From: JAMXLO01 sp963799415
Lineage (GTDB): Bacteria > Pseudomonadota > Alphaproteobacteria > Acetobacterales > Acetobacteraceae
DNA length: 64,000 bases
Direction of reading: 5' to 3'
NCBI GenBank assembly: GCA_963799415.1
Contig: CAWCXI010000021.1
Span: forward strand, 36,504 to 100,503
In this document: piece after piece, positions 42,001-49,026 of the stretch
Layout of the letters: every line of letters starts with the position of its first letter
Numbering within the stretch: the first letter of the stretch is position 1
Position numbers and translations under genes: made by a program
The notes under the pieces: generated by a model
The model's database searches: none
What the model was told of the DNA's origin: nothing
The model's input: only the letters and a program-made list of their open reading frames with translations

Positions 42001-42531
42001 GCTCCGGGCCAGGACAAGAACGATGCGGAGGATGAAGGCACAGTCGGTCCAGAAGTGGAGCCGGGTCCGCCAGATCCAGCACTTGCCCGAGCCTGCGGGC
42101 CCCTTCAAGACCCATGGCTGGTACGCGACGGCGAAGGCCAATACCCACCGGAGGCAAGAGAAGCGCGGCCGGGTCAGCCGATGGTCCTCGATCCCAATGA
42201 GAGTGACACGTATCTATATGTCGTTTTGGTCGACGGGACGATTGTATACGCGCCACAGCACGTTGACGCCGATGGCAACGAGTCGGTGAAGCATACCGAC
42301 TTGACGGAAAACGGGCCGGCAAGGGTGAGCGGCGAGATCAAGCACAACCCGGACCAGGACGAATGGGGAATGGACGATCAGTCTGGCCGCTACAGCGCGC
42401 AGCCAATGTACCCAAACGGCCCACTGGTCGGCACGAGAAGCCCAGATAACGTCGATGCTGCCGCACAGCTCGCACGCAATAGCGGCACGCAGAACGATAT
42501 AGTGCCAGTACGGAGGGGACCGCCAGAATGA
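38995..42531 (+). CDS. Rhs/YD-repeat protein with C-terminal toxin region
   Basis: A 1178-residue Rhs protein. After a short DPVDVVTGRV lead come many YD repeats (FAYDDAHRLVRRTDRRGYSF, YRYDGAGNLIEKRDSSG, YHYDSRDMLVAADG) forming the beta-cage that encloses a toxin. The core ends with LHYNRFRYYDPVLGRYLQSD and the DPLGLPGG motif near residue 962, where Rhs proteins are cleaved. The following ~195 residues are the variable toxin part: an acidic Pro-rich linker, then LYVVLVDGTIVY, KHTDL near 1099, and VSGEIKHNPDQDEWGMDDQSGRYS. The GTG at 38995 is chosen as the start. An immunity candidate overlaps its stop. The protein is intact, unlike vgrG. Confidence 0.9.
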   Translation: MSVQKAPADPWFDPAGTRLVGDPVDVVTGRVTERTLCFRLIGPLFLELYRHYNSGHNALQRGLGFGHTHSYDHRLSFDADGLLLEEPIGRRTGFPALHADSEMHTVRGATLRRLSLLGYRLTRPGDPAIDFTFADPARPARVTRVHRSGAEIAFRYGPDGRLTGLTHSTGLQIAVEEDAAQRLMRLVGAWDGGEVERPVLVCEYDAAADLVAMTDALERRSSFAYDDAHRLVRRTDRRGYSFLFEYDSAGRCVRSAGEDGVMGVVLRYRTEERFTEVTRSDGGKWTYHYNDAGGITHVTGPYGDVRRYIAGESGRTVGEIDPLGNGLDYVFDQTGALVGKRFGTGRVIPVKAGEEVTAPPSHRIADCAREFLYGELPSRLPIATDTRSDCPPELRRTLLPAPQPLPPSPRVPPFGVLSWYPTPWGGREFSPFGHLTSQVLPSGGRRRWTYDPNDSVHLSRDADDAVIRRERRSWNQLESRVDPLGNTIRYRFSTEDKISAVIDPGDTATEYAHDKEGRLVGVRRAGQVRETYRYDGAGNLIEKRDSSGTTLLTLIPTADRLMAERRLASGAVHRFSYDAAGRFLTASVDFSEVRFDYDTMGRCTLDSRDGKGIAHQYSTGIDRQVTTVLDRFVVRHEQRETGVTLRLPGGACLRIDRPNAQSLLRNCSNGTAELCQFDDEGRMLASAIVSDRRRDRQWLRRWRYSHEGDLQEADDDRFGAAAYRYDAAHRLVMAHQQSRRPEAFEHDRAGNLIGQPGLSGVALGPGNRLTAANGEQFTYDVRHHVTERRGPRGVVRYHYDSRDMLVAADGPDGLWQAEYDAIGRRVRAWQDGVEQLFFWDTDRLAAEVLASGMLRLYVYADLLALTPVAFLDYPDIDAVPASGAIRFVYADQRGAPVLVDDAQGAVLWQARLLPYGAATITAPGGMTLNLRYPGHYFDSATGLHYNRFRYYDPVLGRYLQSDPLGLPGGVNIYAYPANPLVRVDVRGLSGDSGDACPNQSAPAPGQDKNDAEDEGTVGPEVEPGPPDPALARACGPLQDPWLVRDGEGQYPPEAREARPGQPMVLDPNESDTYLYVVLVDGTIVYAPQHVDADGNESVKHTDLTENGPARVSGEIKHNPDQDEWGMDDQSGRYSAQPMYPNGPLVGTRSPDNVDAAAQLARNSGTQNDIVPVRRGPPE

Positions 42532-43034
42532 CAGTGGAATTTCTGGTGCATCCACGGGCGCAGTCGTTCCGCAATGCCCTCCGCAATGACCCCACTGGTC
42601 TGCTGACGCAGACGTTGGAAGCGCAGGCGGCACGGAGCCGGCCCGACTTCGAAGTGCTCTACGGAGCCGGCCAGATAGCGCGTCAGGAAAACACTCCGGG
42701 CGTGGAGAGTGTTGTGGCGGACTGGTTGAGGATGTCGGTCTCGCCGCGCCGGTGGGATGTGAGTGCGTGCTTCCTCATGGGGTACTGGGTTACACCCGTT
42801 GAACCGAGCGAGGCTCTGGTGGCGCTGCTGGTTCGGCAACTGGGACACATCAATAGCCACGAGCCGGGCTGGAACGAGATTATGCGAGCCCTCAGCGCGG
42901 CAGCGGCCCTTAGCACGGACAGCGCCGCCGTCGACCGGATCCGTGCTGCGCTTCGGTCGGCTGTGGCGCGGGCCGATGCTGCCAGCATTCAGGCCGGCAC
43001 GGCCGCAGCACTCGACGCCGTGCTGGGAACCTAG
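42528..43034 (+). CDS. Putative immunity protein for the Rhs toxin
   Basis: A 168-residue, probably all-helical cytoplasmic protein (no signal peptide) that starts on the ATGA overlap with the rhs stop, the usual layout of a toxin and its antidote. Sequence such as LTQTLEAQAARSRPDFEVLYGAGQIARQENTPGV and RIRAALRSAVARADAASIQAGTAAALDAV suggests HEAT- or ARM-like helices. I recognise no named immunity family. The role rests on position. Its stop shares a CTAG with the stop of the convergent phnE gene. Confidence 0.7.
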   Translation: MTVEFLVHPRAQSFRNALRNDPTGLLTQTLEAQAARSRPDFEVLYGAGQIARQENTPGVESVVADWLRMSVSPRRWDVSACFLMGYWVTPVEPSEALVALLVRQLGHINSHEPGWNEIMRALSAAAALSTDSAAVDRIRAALRSAVARADAASIQAGTAAALDAVLGT

Positions 43035-43798
43035 ATCAGCCGTTCGCGGCACACCGCCGACAGCCTTTCGGCGGCGAACACGATGACGAAGATCACGATC
43101 AGCAGCAGCGACACCTCGCGGTACTGGAACAGGTTCATCGCGGTCAGTAATTGGAAGCCGATTCCGCCAGCGCCGACGAAGCCCAGCACCAACGACGCGC
43201 GGATGTTCTCGTCCAGGCGGTACAGCCCGATCCCCAGCAGGGCCGGCAGCACGGTCGGCACCACACCATGGGTGAACACCTGCATCCGGTTGGCGCCAGT
43301 CAGCGACAGCGCGTCGATCGGCGCCATGTCCATGTTCTCGATCGTCTCGGCGAACAACCGGCCCAGCATGCCGATCGAATGCACCGCCAGCGCCAGCCCG
43401 CCGGGGAACGGCCCGAGCCCCACCGCGGTGACGAACAGCAGCGCCCACACCAGGTCGGGCACCGCGCGGGTGAAGCCGATGGTCGCTCGCGATGCGTAGT
43501 AGAGGGCGCGCGACGGCGTCACGTTGGTCGCCGCCAGCACCGCCAGAGGCAGCGCCATCGCCACGCCGGCCAATGTGCCGAAGATCGCGATGTCCACCGT
43601 CTCCAGCGTGGGCCAGGCCACGTCGGGCAGCTTGGAGAAATCGGGCGGGGTGGCGCGGCGGATGATGTCCACCATGCCGAAGAAGCCGGTGACCAGGTCC
43701 TGCGGCCGCGCCTGCACCACGATCAGCGACTGCACCACCACCAGGATGGCGACCACCACGCCAACCGTGCGGATGGCGATCGCGGCGGCGCCCCTCAC
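43031..43798 (-). CDS. phnE: Phosphonate/phosphite ABC transporter permease PhnE
   Basis: The 255-residue inner-membrane permease of a PhnCDE-type importer. It has about six membrane helices and the EAA-type loop ENMDMAPIDALSLTGANRMQVFTHGVVPTVLPALLGIGLYRLDENIRASLVLGFVGAGGIG's beginning, which contacts the ATPase. The start is a GTG at 43798 overlapping the phnC stop (GTGA), so it is translationally coupled. The N-terminal helix is IRTVGVVVAILVVVQSLIVV. The product works with the ATPase and binding protein encoded upstream. Confidence 0.88.
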   Translation of the reverse strand: MRGAAAIAIRTVGVVVAILVVVQSLIVVQARPQDLVTGFFGMVDIIRRATPPDFSKLPDVAWPTLETVDIAIFGTLAGVAMALPLAVLAATNVTPSRALYYASRATIGFTRAVPDLVWALLFVTAVGLGPFPGGLALAVHSIGMLGRLFAETIENMDMAPIDALSLTGANRMQVFTHGVVPTVLPALLGIGLYRLDENIRASLVLGFVGAGGIGFQLLTAMNLFQYREVSLLLIVIFVIVFAAERLSAVCRERLI

Positions 43799-44550
43799 GC
43801 GGCTTCGGCGAGATACAGCCTCTGCACCGCGTCGCGCGACAGGTCGGCGCATTTGCGGTCGAACGCTACCCGGCCGTCGCGCATGCCGACCACCCGGTCG
43901 GCGAAGGCGAAGGCCAGATCAACCTGATGCAGCACGCAGAGCACCGCCAGGCCGTCGCCATGCGCGAGGCGGCGGAGCAGGCGCATGATGTCCTGCGCCG
44001 CCTCCGGGTCGAGGCTCGCCACCGGCTCGTCGGCCAGCATCACCAGCGGCCGCTGGGCCAGTGCCCGCGCAATCGCCACACGCTGCGCCTGCCCGCCGGA
44101 CAAGGTGCTGGCGCGCTGCCCCGCCAGATGCGGCAGGCCGACCTGGCGCAGATGGTCCCGCGCCGCCGGCAGCTCGTCGGCCGGCAGCCCACCGAGCGCG
44201 GTCCACCAGGTCTGGTGCCGCCCGAGCGTGCCGCAAGCGACATTGGCCAGCACGCTGCGGCGGCGTACCAGGTTGGCGTGCTGCGAGATCATCGCGAGGT
44301 CGAGCCGGGCGCGGCGCAGCCTCTCGCCGGTGAGGCCGGAGATCTCGGTGCCGTTCAACCAGACCTCGCCCGCGGTAGGCACCAGCGCCCGGGTGATGCA
44401 GCGTAGCAGGGTGGTCTTGCCGCAGCCGTTGCCGCCCAGCACGATCAGCAGCTCGCCGGCCTGCACCTCCAGTTCGACGTCGGCCAGCGCCAGCTTGCCG
44501 GTCGGGTAACGAAGCGACAGCCCACTGGCCCGCAGGATCGGCGGGATCAG
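43795..44550 (-). CDS. phnC: Phosphonate/phosphite ABC transporter ATPase PhnC
   Basis: About 250 residues of an ABC ATPase: Walker A GGNGCGKTTLLR, Q-loop AMISQHANLVRRRSVLANVACGTLGRH (the RRR..NV..G pattern is typical of PhnC), signature TLSGGQAQRVAIARAL, Walker B VMLADEPVASLD, and H-loop CVLHQVDLAF. The start is unclear: the first residues LIPPILRASGLSLRYPTG follow a CTG at 44550 that overlaps the phnD stop (CTGA), and no ATG, GTG or TTG fits before the conserved region except inside phnD. A CTG start or a one-base error is likely. Confidence 0.85.
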   Translation of the reverse strand: MIPPILRASGLSLRYPTGKLALADVELEVQAGELLIVLGGNGCGKTTLLRCITRALVPTAGEVWLNGTEISGLTGERLRRARLDLAMISQHANLVRRRSVLANVACGTLGRHQTWWTALGGLPADELPAARDHLRQVGLPHLAGQRASTLSGGQAQRVAIARALAQRPLVMLADEPVASLDPEAAQDIMRLLRRLAHGDGLAVLCVLHQVDLAFAFADRVVGMRDGRVAFDRKCADLSRDAVQRLYLAEAA

Positions 44551-45458
44551 CTCAGCTTCTCCAGGTCGATGTTCAGCGTCTTCACCAGGTCGCGAATGCC
44601 ATCGTATGCGGCGTCGGTCTGCGGCACGAAGTGGTCGCCGCCGAGGCCCATGATCTTGCGGTCCGCCTCGGGCAGCACCGAGAGGTCGAGGGTCTGGAGC
44701 ACCACGGTCAGTCGGGCCTTGAAGCCACCCGGCAGGTCGCCGCGCACGGTGATCGGGTCGGTTGGGATCGGGTCGGACTTCCACAGGAAGACGACGTCGC
44801 CGTCCTTGTAGTGGCCGCGCTGGGTGGCGGATTGGAGCTGCTCGGAGTTCAGTTCGCCGGCATCGACCTTGTGGTTGTAGAGCGCCTCGAACGAGGAGGT
44901 ATGGCTGCCGGCATAGATCGGCCGGATGTCCTTCTCGGGATCGATGCCCGCCTTGCGCAGGCCGAATGCCGGGAACAGGTGGCCGGAGGTGGAGGCGGGG
45001 TCGGAGAAGGCGAAGGAGTGGCCACGGATCTCGGCCACCGTCTTGATGCCGGAGCCGGGCCAGGTGACCAGGCTCGCCCAGTAGCTGTCGGGTTTGCCGT
45101 CCTTGTTGCCAAACGCGGCGACCGCCTGGGCCTTGGCGACCTGGTGCGCCAGGACGTAGCCGAGGGGGCCGAACTCGCCGATCTCCAGCTTGCCCACGCG
45201 CATTGCCTCGATCTCGGCGTTGTAGGTTGTGGTGACGTAGACCTTCACCTCGCAGCCGAGTTTGTCGCCGAGGACCTTTGCGATGTGGTCGTAGATCGGC
45301 ACCAGCTTGGCGGAGGTATCGTAGGGCTCGACGCCGAAGCGAACGACGCCGCCGTTCGGGCAGTCCGGGGCGCTTGCGGCTTGGGCTGCGGGCGCGGCGG
45401 ACAGGGTGAGGAGGGCGGTGGCGGCGGCGAGGCCGGCCCGGCGGTTGGTTCGGTTCAT
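44547..45458 (-). CDS. phnD: Phosphonate/phosphite-binding periplasmic protein PhnD
   Basis: A 303-residue periplasmic-binding protein of the PhnD family. The signal peptide MNRTNRRAGLAAATALLTLSAAPAAQA is followed by VVRFGVEPYDTSAKLVPIYDHIAKVLGDKLGCEVKVYVTTTYNAEIEAMRVGKLEIGEFGPLGYV in part, with the family's (Y)xxxIEAM and FGPLGY elements. FAFSDPASTSGHLFP and SHTSSFEAL are the ligand-binding loops. It opens the phnD-phnC-phnE operon. The ligand may be a phosphonate, phosphite or hypophosphite; no C-P lyase or phosphite dehydrogenase gene lies nearby to decide. Confidence 0.87.
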   Translation of the reverse strand: MNRTNRRAGLAAATALLTLSAAPAAQAASAPDCPNGGVVRFGVEPYDTSAKLVPIYDHIAKVLGDKLGCEVKVYVTTTYNAEIEAMRVGKLEIGEFGPLGYVLAHQVAKAQAVAAFGNKDGKPDSYWASLVTWPGSGIKTVAEIRGHSFAFSDPASTSGHLFPAFGLRKAGIDPEKDIRPIYAGSHTSSFEALYNHKVDAGELNSEQLQSATQRGHYKDGDVVFLWKSDPIPTDPITVRGDLPGGFKARLTVVLQTLDLSVLPEADRKIMGLGGDHFVPQTDAAYDGIRDLVKTLNIDLEKLS

Positions 45459-45551
45459 TGGTGTGCTCCCGGTCGTTGCGGCGATGACCGGGGTTCTAGG
45501 CGGCGGGGATGCAGCGGCGATGACAGTGGGGTTAAGGTTGTGTGGCAGTGG

Positions 45552-45592
45552 GGTTGCCCCCTCCCCCTGGCCCCCTCCCGCTAGGGGAGGGG
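45552..45592. repeat. GC-rich palindrome, 'CCCCCTCCCGC' family, copy 2
   Basis: CCCCCTCCCGCTAGGGGAGG and the preceding CCCCTCCCCCTGG form a hairpin-forming repeat of the same family as the perfect palindrome at 31343-31423. The TAG that ends ribF (45581-45583) lies inside its loop, so the ribF C-terminus (TPIFPLP) is encoded by the repeat. Confidence 0.75.
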
Positions 45593-46522
45593 GAAGATTG
45601 GTGTCAGCAGGCGCTTTGCCTCGGCGGCGTCGGCGGCGATTTGGGCTTTCAGGGCGTCCAGGCCGGGAAAGCGGCGTTCCTCGCGGATGTAGCCGTGCAG
45701 CGCTACCGACAGCTCGGCGTCGTAGATGTCGGCGTCGAAGTCGAAGATGTTGACCTCGAGGCGGCTTTCCGGGCCTTCGTTCACGGTCGGGCGGCGGCCG
45801 ATGTTCGCCACGCCGTTGCGCCATTGGCCGTCGGGCAGCCGGACCGTTACGGCGTAGACGCCGCGCGCGGGCTCCAGATGGCGGCCGAGGGCGATGTTGG
45901 CGGTGGGGAAGCCGATCGTCCGGCCGCGCGCGTCGCCGTGCGCGACAGTGCCGCGGATGGTCCAGGGGCGACCGAGATCGGCGGTGGCGCGCTCGGGATA
46001 GCCGTCCTGGAGCACGCGGCGTATCCGCGTGGCCGAGATCGGGCCGGCGCCGTCGGCGAGCAGCGGCACGAGGGTCAGACCCATGCCGAGAGCTTCGGCG
46101 CGCTCGGCGAGGAAATCGGCGCCACCGCCGCGGCGGCGGCCGAAGGCGAAGTCCGGGCCGCATACCAGGTGGCGGGCGCCGAGACCCTGATGGAGCACCT
46201 CGGCCACGAAGGTCTCGGCCGGCATCAGGCTGAATTCGTGGTCGAAGCGCAGCTCGTAGAGCAGCGTGACGCCCAACGCTTCCAGGGCGGCGGCGCGTTC
46301 GGCCGACAGCGTCAGGCGGAACGGCGGGTCGTCGGGGCGGAAGTGCTCACGCGGATGCGGCTCGAAGGTCAGTACGCCGAGAGGCACCTTCGGCCGCGCC
46401 GCGTGTGCCGCCTTGATCACCTCGGCATGGCCGCGATGCACGCCGTCGAAATTGCCCAGCGCCACCGTGGCGCCGCGTGCTTCGGCGGGCAGTTCCCGCC
46501 AGTCGTGGTAGATGCGGATCAC
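45581..46522 (-). CDS. ribF: Bifunctional riboflavin kinase/FAD synthetase
   Basis: RibF phosphorylates riboflavin to FMN and adenylates it to FAD. The N-terminal adenylyltransferase domain has VALGNFDGVHRGH near residue 28, VLTFEPHPREHF, FAFGRRRGGGADFL and SATRIRRVLQDG. The C-terminal kinase domain has GRTIGFPTANI and VNIFDFDADIYDAELSV. The 313-residue length is normal. The start is a GTG at 46522 overlapping the stop of the MaoC gene (GTGA). In relatives ribF directly precedes ileS-lspA; here 11 kb intervenes. Confidence 0.93.
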   Translation of the reverse strand: MIRIYHDWRELPAEARGATVALGNFDGVHRGHAEVIKAAHAARPKVPLGVLTFEPHPREHFRPDDPPFRLTLSAERAAALEALGVTLLYELRFDHEFSLMPAETFVAEVLHQGLGARHLVCGPDFAFGRRRGGGADFLAERAEALGMGLTLVPLLADGAGPISATRIRRVLQDGYPERATADLGRPWTIRGTVAHGDARGRTIGFPTANIALGRHLEPARGVYAVTVRLPDGQWRNGVANIGRRPTVNEGPESRLEVNIFDFDADIYDAELSVALHGYIREERRFPGLDALKAQIAADAAEAKRLLTPIFPLP

Positions 46523-46941
46523 GATCGCGACGGGACCTGGACGTAGGCCTCGCCGTCGATCACCACCGTGTCGCCGACCGTGCACACCGTGCTGAGGGTG
46601 GCGCGTTTTTTGTCCGTGTTGAGGGCGGTGATTGTGGCGGTGGCCTTCACCGTGTCGCCGATCTTCACCGGTGCGGCGAAGCGCAGCGACTGGCGCATGT
46701 AGAGCGATCCCGGGCCGGGCAGACGGGTGCCGAGGACCGCGCTGATCAGGCCGGCGCTCAGCATGCCGTGGGCGATGCGCTCGCCGAAAATCGACTGCTT
46801 TGCCGCTTCGGCGTCGATGTGGATCGGGTTGGTGTCGGTCGAGACAGCCGCATACATCAGTATGTCGGCCTCGGTGATGGTCTTGCCGAGGCTGGCGGTC
46901 TGACCGACCTGGAGGTCCTCGAAGAAGCGGCCTGTGGTCAT
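46519..46941 (-). CDS. MaoC-family (R)-specific enoyl-CoA hydratase
   Basis: A 140-residue hot-dog-fold dehydratase. The hydratase motif DTNPIHIDAEAAKQSIFGERIAHGM contains the catalytic Asp and His near residues 37 and 42. YMRQSLRFAAPVKIGDTVKATATI is the matching second strand region. The length suits a single-domain PhaJ/MaoC protein that hydrates trans-2-enoyl-CoA to the (R)-3-hydroxyacyl-CoA, a route from fatty-acid oxidation to polyhydroxyalkanoate. It is translationally coupled to ribF by a GTGA overlap. The precise acyl chain is unknown. Confidence 0.87.
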   Translation of the reverse strand: MTTGRFFEDLQVGQTASLGKTITEADILMYAAVSTDTNPIHIDAEAAKQSIFGERIAHGMLSAGLISAVLGTRLPGPGSLYMRQSLRFAAPVKIGDTVKATATITALNTDKKRATLSTVCTVGDTVVIDGEAYVQVPSRS

Positions 46942-46994
46942 GCGCGGAGCCTCGCTGGGTTGTCGCGGTCTTCTGGGCGAAGGCGAGGCTTAAA

Positions 46995-47693
46995 TCAACC
47001 GCGTGGGGCAGTGTCGCGCGCCTTGAGTGCTGCCTGCCTGGCCATCATCGCTGCTTCCTCGGCGATCGCTGCGGCGACCTGGGCAGGATCGGGCGGATAG
47101 GAGAATGCGGCACGTGCCTGCGCCGGGGTCATCAGGTCGCGGCGCCAGTCAGGGATCTCGTTGCCGAAGCGATCGCGCGGGCGGAACACGGCGGGGATCG
47201 GCGTGGCACCGGGCCGCAGCGCGATGAAGCCGGGTGGGACTTCCTGTGTCTCGCTGGTGGGTTCCGCAGGCGGGGGCTGGGGTGCGGCGGCTGGCGAGGC
47301 CTTGGATCTGGCCGGCCTGGCGGGCTGCGGGGCAACGGCCTGCGGCTTGCGGAGGTAGCGCAGTGCCGTTGCGTAGGTGCGTCCGGCGGCGAGCGCACTG
47401 CCGCGCAGCCGCATCGCGGTATCGTCGGAGATGCCGGGGCGGGCGGCGCGGGCAAAGTTGTCCATGGCGGACTGGGCGGCGGCGACCGCGATGGCGGCGA
47501 GCTGTGCCTCGGCCGGATCACGCGGATTGAGCGAGGAGAACAGCTCTCGCGTGGCGTCCTGGTGCTCGTCGGTGGCGGCGCCGGGCGTGGCAGCGTCGAG
47601 CGTCTGCATCAGGTGCGCGATGAAGTTGGGCGAGGGCTGAGCTGGGTTGCCAGCGGAGCGTGCGGGCGTGTGATCCGGGGTCTGTATGTCCAT
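46995..47693 (-). CDS. Hypothetical protein
   Basis: A 232-residue soluble protein of no recognised family. The N-terminal half is helical (PNFIAHLMQTLDAATPG, QLAAIAVAAAQSAMDNFARAA, GRTYATALRYLRKPQ), then comes a Pro/Ala-rich linker, and a C-terminal FRPRDRFGNEIPDWRRDLMTPAQARAAF segment. The ATG at 47693 has a strong AAGGA upstream and is preferred to 47735. It lies upstream of the MaoC-ribF pair on the same strand, separated by about 50 bases. Confidence 0.6.
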   Translation of the reverse strand: MDIQTPDHTPARSAGNPAQPSPNFIAHLMQTLDAATPGAATDEHQDATRELFSSLNPRDPAEAQLAAIAVAAAQSAMDNFARAARPGISDDTAMRLRGSALAAGRTYATALRYLRKPQAVAPQPARPARSKASPAAAPQPPPAEPTSETQEVPPGFIALRPGATPIPAVFRPRDRFGNEIPDWRRDLMTPAQARAAFSYPPDPAQVAAAIAEEAAMMARQAALKARDTAPRG

Positions 47694-47803
47694 CAAGGTC
47701 CTTCCCGCCGCGGGCGATGCAACGGGAGGGATCATACGAACATTTCATGAACGCTGGGTTAATATCGGATCGTGATACGAACGACTTCAGTGCGTGTCAA
47801 AGC

Positions 47804-47841
47804 GAAGACGTGGATGGCTGGGCCAAGCCCAGCCATGACGA
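47804..47841. repeat. Dispersed palindrome, 'GATGGCTGG' family, copy 1
   Basis: GAAGACGTGGATGGCTGGGC followed by CAAGCCCAGCCATGACGA. The arms TGGCTGGGC and GCCCAGCCA are complementary, giving a compact hairpin. A second copy is at 50513-50549. The unit resembles a hairpin I associate with many alphaproteobacterial genomes. Confidence 0.75.
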
Positions 47842-47887
47842 ATAGGGAATGGGGAATGGCGAATGGAACGTGGGGTCCCCTGATCGG

Positions 47888-48316
47888 TCAGAACCCTGGC
47901 CCGGGCGGCTTCTGGCCGGTGGTGAACGAGCGTGTTGTATCTGGCGTCGTGCTGTCTGAAGTGGTGGAAGAGGACGTCGTAGTATTCCCGGTAGTAAAGC
48001 CTGGCTTCTTTTGCAGTGCGGCTGCGGGGTTGTTGCGCATTTGCTGCAGCAAGTTCTGGAAACTGACGTCCGGCATGGCCAACGGACGCGGCTGATTGAA
48101 ACCGACATTTGGCGCGGCAGGCGGATCGGGCTGTGGGGAAGCAATCACCGGGCCGGGTACGGGCTCGAACGGATCGGTGGGTGCGGGGTCGACATATCCG
48201 GGAGCCTGGAGCTGGTTATCGTCTCCCGCCGCCGCCAGAAGAGTCCCGGGCGCGCCAATGCATCCTGCGATTGCAAACATCAAACGAACGGTTACTTGCC
48301 AAGAGGCCAATTCCAT
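47888..48316 (-). CDS. Hypothetical exported, proline- and threonine-rich protein
   Basis: About 142 residues. MELASWQVTVRLMFAIAGCIGAPGTLLAAAG looks like a signal peptide, possibly starting at the internal Met at 48277. The mature region is low-complexity: a PAPTDPFEPVPGPV stretch, then QNLLQQMRNNPAAALQKKPGF, then a Thr/Ser-rich tail (GNTTTSSSTTSDSTTPDTT). No domain is recognised. It is divergent from the cytochrome c gene, sharing the 130-base gap as a promoter region. Confidence 0.45.
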   Translation of the reverse strand: MELASWQVTVRLMFAIAGCIGAPGTLLAAAGDDNQLQAPGYVDPAPTDPFEPVPGPVIASPQPDPPAAPNVGFNQPRPLAMPDVSFQNLLQQMRNNPAAALQKKPGFTTGNTTTSSSTTSDSTTPDTTRSFTTGQKPPGPGF

Positions 48317-48449
48317 CTCCGCTGCGGCAATACGTCTCTTTCCGGACGGTACGTCTCCCGTGTGTTGGGCACAAGAGAAGTTTGCAACGAGCCTTGAACG
48401 GGTGCGGACCGTTGCGGTATTGCACGATCGAGTCAATTGGGGAGTGGGA

Positions 48450-48977
48450 ATGTTGTGCTGTTTGCCACGGCTTGTCGTGGCCGCGATCGTCGCGGCTGCG
48501 CCGTTCGCTTCGACGTGCTCGGCCGAAACGCAGGTGGAGCGCGGAAAGTACCTGGTCGAACTCGGCGGCTGCACCGATTGTCACACGCCGGGCAACCTTC
48601 TCGGCCATCCCGACCTGACGCGGTATCTTGGCGGCTCCGATGTCGGTTTTGGCATTCCCGGGCATGGCGTGTTCGTCGCGCCGAACCTGACGCCGGACAA
48701 GGAGACCGGTCTGGGGAATTGGACCGAACAGCAGATCGTGACCGCGATCACCAAGGGAGAACGGCCCGACGGGCGCATGCTCGCGCCGATCATGCCATGG
48801 ATGGGCTTGTCGCACCTGACGAAGTCCGACGCGCTGGCGATCGCGGCATTTTTGAAGAGCGTACAGGCCGTGAAGAACAAGGTGCCCGGCCCGTTCGGCC
48901 CGAACGATAAGCCCAGCGTGCTCGTGATGTCGGTGCAGCCCGGCGAGGTCTACGCGGGCCTGCCGAAGCCCAAGTAG
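48450..48977 (+). CDS. c-type cytochrome, periplasmic
   Basis: A 175-residue monohaem cytochrome c. The signal peptide MLCCLPRLVVAAIVAAAPFASTCSA is followed by VERGKYLVELGGCTDCHTPG, whose CTDCH binds haem, and NLTPDKETGLGNWTEQQIVTAITKGERPDGRMLAPIMPW, in which a Met is probably the sixth ligand. This pattern is shared with the cytochrome subunits of alcohol and gluconate dehydrogenases. GGGGAG precedes the ATG. No dehydrogenase partner adjoins; the berberine-bridge-type oxidase follows on the opposite strand. Confidence 0.85.
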   Translation: MLCCLPRLVVAAIVAAAPFASTCSAETQVERGKYLVELGGCTDCHTPGNLLGHPDLTRYLGGSDVGFGIPGHGVFVAPNLTPDKETGLGNWTEQQIVTAITKGERPDGRMLAPIMPWMGLSHLTKSDALAIAAFLKSVQAVKNKVPGPFGPNDKPSVLVMSVQPGEVYAGLPKPK

Positions 48978-49026
48978 CCGCGCCGCTTTTTCTGATTCGG
49001 GCTTGCATTCACCGCATGTGTGAGCC

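Noticed and set aside
34653..43034. A complete type VI secretion system
   Set aside because: No tube, sheath, baseplate, membrane-complex or ClpV genes are present; only the spike-effector cassette is in the window.
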